Below, in pieces: positions 61,101 through 64,000 of a DNA stretch of 64,000 nt. The notes beneath the pieces were generated by a model that made no database searches, was not told the DNA's origin, and was given only the letters and a program-made list of their open reading frames with translations. Origin of the DNA: Sitta carolinensis (Eukaryota; Chordata; Aves; Passeriformes; Sittidae); assembly GCA_032173965.1 (NCBI GenBank), contig JAVUNC010000004.1, forward strand, positions 25,831,001-25,895,000. Reading direction: 5' to 3'. The translations under genes and the position numbers were made by a program. Every line of letters starts with the position of its first letter. The stretch's first letter is position 1.

Positions 61101-62261
61101 TGTCCATAAAGTGAGGATTAATTTGAGCACAAGCCAGCACACATAATATCATCTTTCTCTTAACAAATAGATGCAGAAGATTTGAAGATTTTTACTTAAG
61201 TACTTTCGAACTAAACAATGTGTATAATATATGCAATACTGACTGAAACATATATTTCCCAAGGAGAAAAAATGTGATGGCAAATCCACACGCCCAAATA
61301 ACAAAATTTCCATAATCAAAAAAAGAAAAAAAAAAGTTATTTTAAATAATACATACGAAAAATTAATGTTTTATACTGCACCATTTATCATAGAAATCTA
61401 AAAATAATGTGTCTTTAAAAATAAGCTGTGATTTGAAAAGAAATTAATACCTTTGTGTTCAATAGTATTGATTTGTTATAAGAATATGATCCAGAATCGA
61501 GGTTCATTTCACATTCACTTCCTGTATACAATACTGAAGAGACATCTACTCCTTCGAATGAACCCTTAGATATTATTTATTACTGACAAAGGAAAGCACA
61601 AAAACATACATCCAATAGCTAAAGTAAGGAGGAAAAAAGCCACAGAAGCCATAATCTGCATGCTCACACTACCGATGAGATTTTAGTTTAAACACTACAC
61701 ATCTGCAATTCAGGTACACACAATGTATCTATGATCAAATCTGGATAGATTGAGTCTTTGCCCAGCTTCATCCACATCAGTTAATTTCTCCATGCATGCA
61801 AGTATCCAATCAAACAGAATAGTGTTCCTAGCTCTTGAGTGAAGTGCTACCCAGACAGAAACAAGGTAGAAACACAGCCTGCAGTCAGCATAGCAATGCA
61901 CACTCTTCACAGCCATGTACACTGTGGGCACAAACCAATGCCTTTCAATGACAAAAGGAAGAGGATCCAGAAAGTAAAATGGGGAAAACAGCTAAAAGCG
62001 AGAAGTGTCAGGCACTCCTCATGACACAATGACGATGTTAAACACTTCTGATGCTATCAAAAGATGATTTGTTATTAACATCAAAGGATGTGATATTACA
62101 ACATTAAAAAAAATTAAAATTTTAAAAAATAAGTCTTTAACCTTACTTTCTGCATAAAAATTTAAAAATTAGATTCTTCCCTGCATATGCCTTCTAGATC
62201 TACTTCCTCTGCATTAGCAATTTTCTCTACATCTTCTGTAAATAACATTTCTTTATTTTCA
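58132..62261. other. AT-rich noncoding stretch with one exon-like signal
   Basis: Apart from the exon-like segment at 58602-58675, I see no supported feature. Patches such as 60280-60620 are GC-richer, with short open frames on both strands and no domains. A poly(A)-rich run lies at 61319-61336. Confidence 0.55.
58602..58675 (+). other. Candidate 74-nt exon, or 9-nt microexon at its end
   Basis: A TTCCTGTTAG acceptor (AG at 58600-58601) and a strong GACAG/GTAAGT donor (GT at 58676-58677) bound 74 nt. One frame is open throughout and encodes an acidic-aromatic start (F-D-E-D-R-F-W) followed by a hydrophobic segment of membrane-span length. A better acceptor lies inside, at TATCTCCTTTGCAG (AG 58665-58666). 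It would leave only TCCTGACAG as a 9-nt microexon, and its TGC just before the AG resembles the motif of neural microexons. No protein family is recognised and decoy splice pairs are frequent, so this is weak. Confidence 0.15.
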
Positions 62262-62302
62262 ATTCAAGCCATTCTATGATTTATGATTTTATGATTCTAT
62301 AC
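62262..62302 (+). repeat. CR1-tail-like (TATGATTY)n remnant
   Basis: CCATTCTATGATTTATGATT continues as further TATGATT units. This matches the 8-bp tandem units (ATTCTATG type) that end CR1 elements, in plus orientation, preceded by TTCAAGCC, which resembles the CCAACCC of the family. No CR1 body is recognisable upstream, so it is either a very short 5'-truncated insertion or a chance simple repeat. Confidence 0.5.
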
Positions 62303-62724
62303 ACTTTTGTAAGAGATACTTTCTGAAATAGAATTAATTTTAATTCACTAAAATAATAATGACAACTGTTAAAAATAAAATTGCTGTGTAGCTCATAATC
62401 TACATCAATCCTGTGATTTTCTCATATAGACTAAAAATTTGATGTGATTCTGATCTATGCTTTCATTACTGCTGTTACTGCTGCCAGTAAAATATTACTA
62501 ATCATTCACCAATAGATTCCGTAGCAGATGACAAGAACAAAAGAAATGTAAAATTTACTTTTTTTCATTAGCAATGCTCTTGCACAATTATTTCCCACAA
62601 CAATAAGAAAAAAATCAAAGAAACAGCATTTTGGTGGTTATTTGAGAAAGGACTTAGCATCTTAATAGAATTTCACTGATTTTATGACTTCATCTAGTCA
62701 ATGGAAAAATACACATTGGATTAC
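62303..62724. other. AT-rich noncoding stretch, nothing recognised
   Basis: No gene, RNA or repeat family recognised. Confidence 0.6.
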
Positions 62725-63180
62725 AGGCTGTGATCATCTAGTCTGGTCTCCAAAAAAACACAGGCTAGAGAAATCCTTGAATTAATTCCTGTTTTAGCTT
62801 AAGCATATTGTTTAATAAAATATCCAGTATAGATTTATGAATATTCTCCAGAGATGGAGAATCCATTAGCTGGATGCTTACTACAGACAATTACTTTCCC
62901 TCTTTGCTAGTTCTCCACTAATAGATTTCTATTCACAGGAAATTATTTATCGATTATGCTTGGGTCACCCCCACAGACTTGTCTTTTATTAGACAAACTG
63001 TTTGAGCTATATATTTCAGTGATAGCCATGTGTTTCCATCCCTTCATCCTTTTCAAGGTTCTTTCATGAACCTGCTCCAATTTCAACGTCCTTCCTGCAC
63101 TGCAGATACCACAGTATTACAGCAGAAATCACTCCAATCTCAATATGAAATACACTCACTTGACATTTCCTCATAATGTC
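62725..63180 (-). mobile_element. Ancient amniote CR1-type LINE, 3' half, minus strand
   Basis: On the plus strand the segment runs GATCATCTAGTCTGGTCTCC, AACACAGGCTAGAGAA, GAATTAATTCCTG, AGATGGAGAATCC, CTTGGGTCACCCCC, CATCCTTTTCAAGG, GAACCTGCTCCAATTTCAAC, GTCCTTCCTGCACTGCAG and ACACAGTATTACAGCAG-like sequence. This follows in order, as I remember it, the reverse complement of a CR1 lineage common in turtles and crocodilians and found as relics in birds. Divergence is high and many small gaps are present, as expected for an insertion predating modern birds. The match may continue weakly to about 63250, and again at 63535-63570 (ACATTTAGC segment). Confidence 0.75.
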
Positions 63181-64000
63181 TCTTCCTTTATATCCAAAAG
63201 AGGTTTTGCCTCAAGCTTGCTAAGTAGTTCAAACCCACTCTTCCAGCCCAATGACAAAAAGAACAAAGGGTAAACTAGCCAAGAGACCATTCTTCTGGGC
63301 CCCTTCTCTATATGAAGCACATATTGAGGTAGATATTTCTACCTGCCTTGCAGAAGAGTAAGACATATTCAGAAACACTATTATTTGTTTTCAACCACCT
63401 TTTAAATAATTGAAGGGGTTTTATTCAGTATAACATTTACATTTCCTTATTCTCCTGTTAATCAGTGTCTTTTTCATTATCCTACTTTGAATGCTAATTA
63501 ATCAAACCCCAGCTCAGTTCAGACTCAGTGTCATGTCAACACAATTTACATTTAGCATGGTAATATTTTCCTTCTCTTTTGAATACTGTGAGAATTTGTT
63601 TTACTTTTATTTTTGTGGAACTTTTCCAAAACTTTTGAAAGTCAGTTACAAAGTTCCAAGGGGTTCCTTTTGGGGGTATAAAGCTTTTAGTGATGTTATC
63701 TTTTAATTTCTTATTTCTCCAATGAATTCAAATATGGGGATTATTCTCCAAATCACATCAACTCATGTTTTAGAAGTGGACGGGTATAGACCATTTAAAC
63801 AGAAGCATCAAATGTGTTAGGTTTCAGATGGAAAATATAGAAGATTTACAATGTGAGTAGTGGCTTAAACCAGACTGAACGCCTTCAAGTTTTCCTCCTC
63901 TTATTGAGGCTTCTGAAAAATGATGCAAGAAGTGAGTACAAAATGAGTGAGTTTACAGCCTTTTTATGTATGTTCTATTTTTTGCTTATAGCAATGGATT
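63181..64000. other. AT-rich noncoding stretch, possible remnants of the old CR1
   Basis: The segment 63535-63570 could be a further piece of the ancient CR1 reading frame. The 71-codon open frame at 63491-63706 has chance-like composition. Nothing else is recognised up to the window end. Confidence 0.5.

Noticed and set aside
1..64000. CRISPR array, rRNA or tRNA genes, bacterial operons or phage modules
   Set aside because: No regularly spaced repeats, no cloverleaf with the conserved B-box-like loop noticed, and no dense long open frames. Composition and CR1/LTR content indicate vertebrate nuclear DNA.

Overview
The window looks like AT-rich, repeat-punctuated vertebrate nuclear DNA, most likely from a bird and probably a neoavian/passerine one. 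The evidence is a set of CR1 LINE fragments, including RT-derived blocks typical of avian CR1 3' ends, and several solo LTRs of avian endogenous-retrovirus families. There are short microsatellites, and no SINE or L1 sequence was seen. I found no bacterial-style operon, CRISPR array, rRNA or tRNA.

I could not support a single conventional protein-coding gene. The longer open frames are either GC-rich LTR sequence read by chance (13.5-14.2 kb, 31.1-31.9 kb), CR1 reverse-transcriptase remnants (26.1-26.5 kb), or AT-rich noise. The best reading is a gene desert or the interior of a very large intron. Three short exon- or sORF-like signals (12264-12407, 47562-47601, 58602-58675) are recorded as candidates only.

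Layout. 0-2.7 kb holds nothing classified. 2.72-3.5 kb is an old CR1. About 5.5-6.35 kb is a probable degraded LTR. 6.4-13.4 kb is mostly unclassified AT-rich DNA. 13.4-15.9 kb holds two solo LTRs in tandem, one of a GC-rich avian family and one with a 7-bp terminal inverted repeat. 19.8-20.2 kb is an inverted fragment of the first LTR family. 23.4-23.9 kb is a minus-strand LTR and 26.1-26.5 kb a CR1. 26.5-31.1 kb is AT-rich with strong inverted repeats. 31.17-31.93 kb is a GC-rich solo LTR with a perfect 5-bp target duplication. 39.39-39.79 kb is a compact solo LTR with a perfect 6-bp target duplication. 41.4-43.4 kb holds a tetranucleotide microsatellite, a minus-strand LTR and a further LTR candidate. 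47 kb holds an LTR-like promoter region. 52.2-52.4 kb holds two adjacent minus-strand CR1 3' ends. 55.25 kb has a quadruplex-forming tract, 58.05-58.13 kb a compound microsatellite, and 62.7-63.2 kb an ancient minus-strand CR1.

No genes work together here that I can name. The biology visible is retroelement turnover: ERVs reduced to solo LTRs without internal gag/pol/env, and 5'-truncated CR1s. Element identifications rest on remembered family consensus features and on promoter, poly(A) and target-duplication signals. No database search was run.
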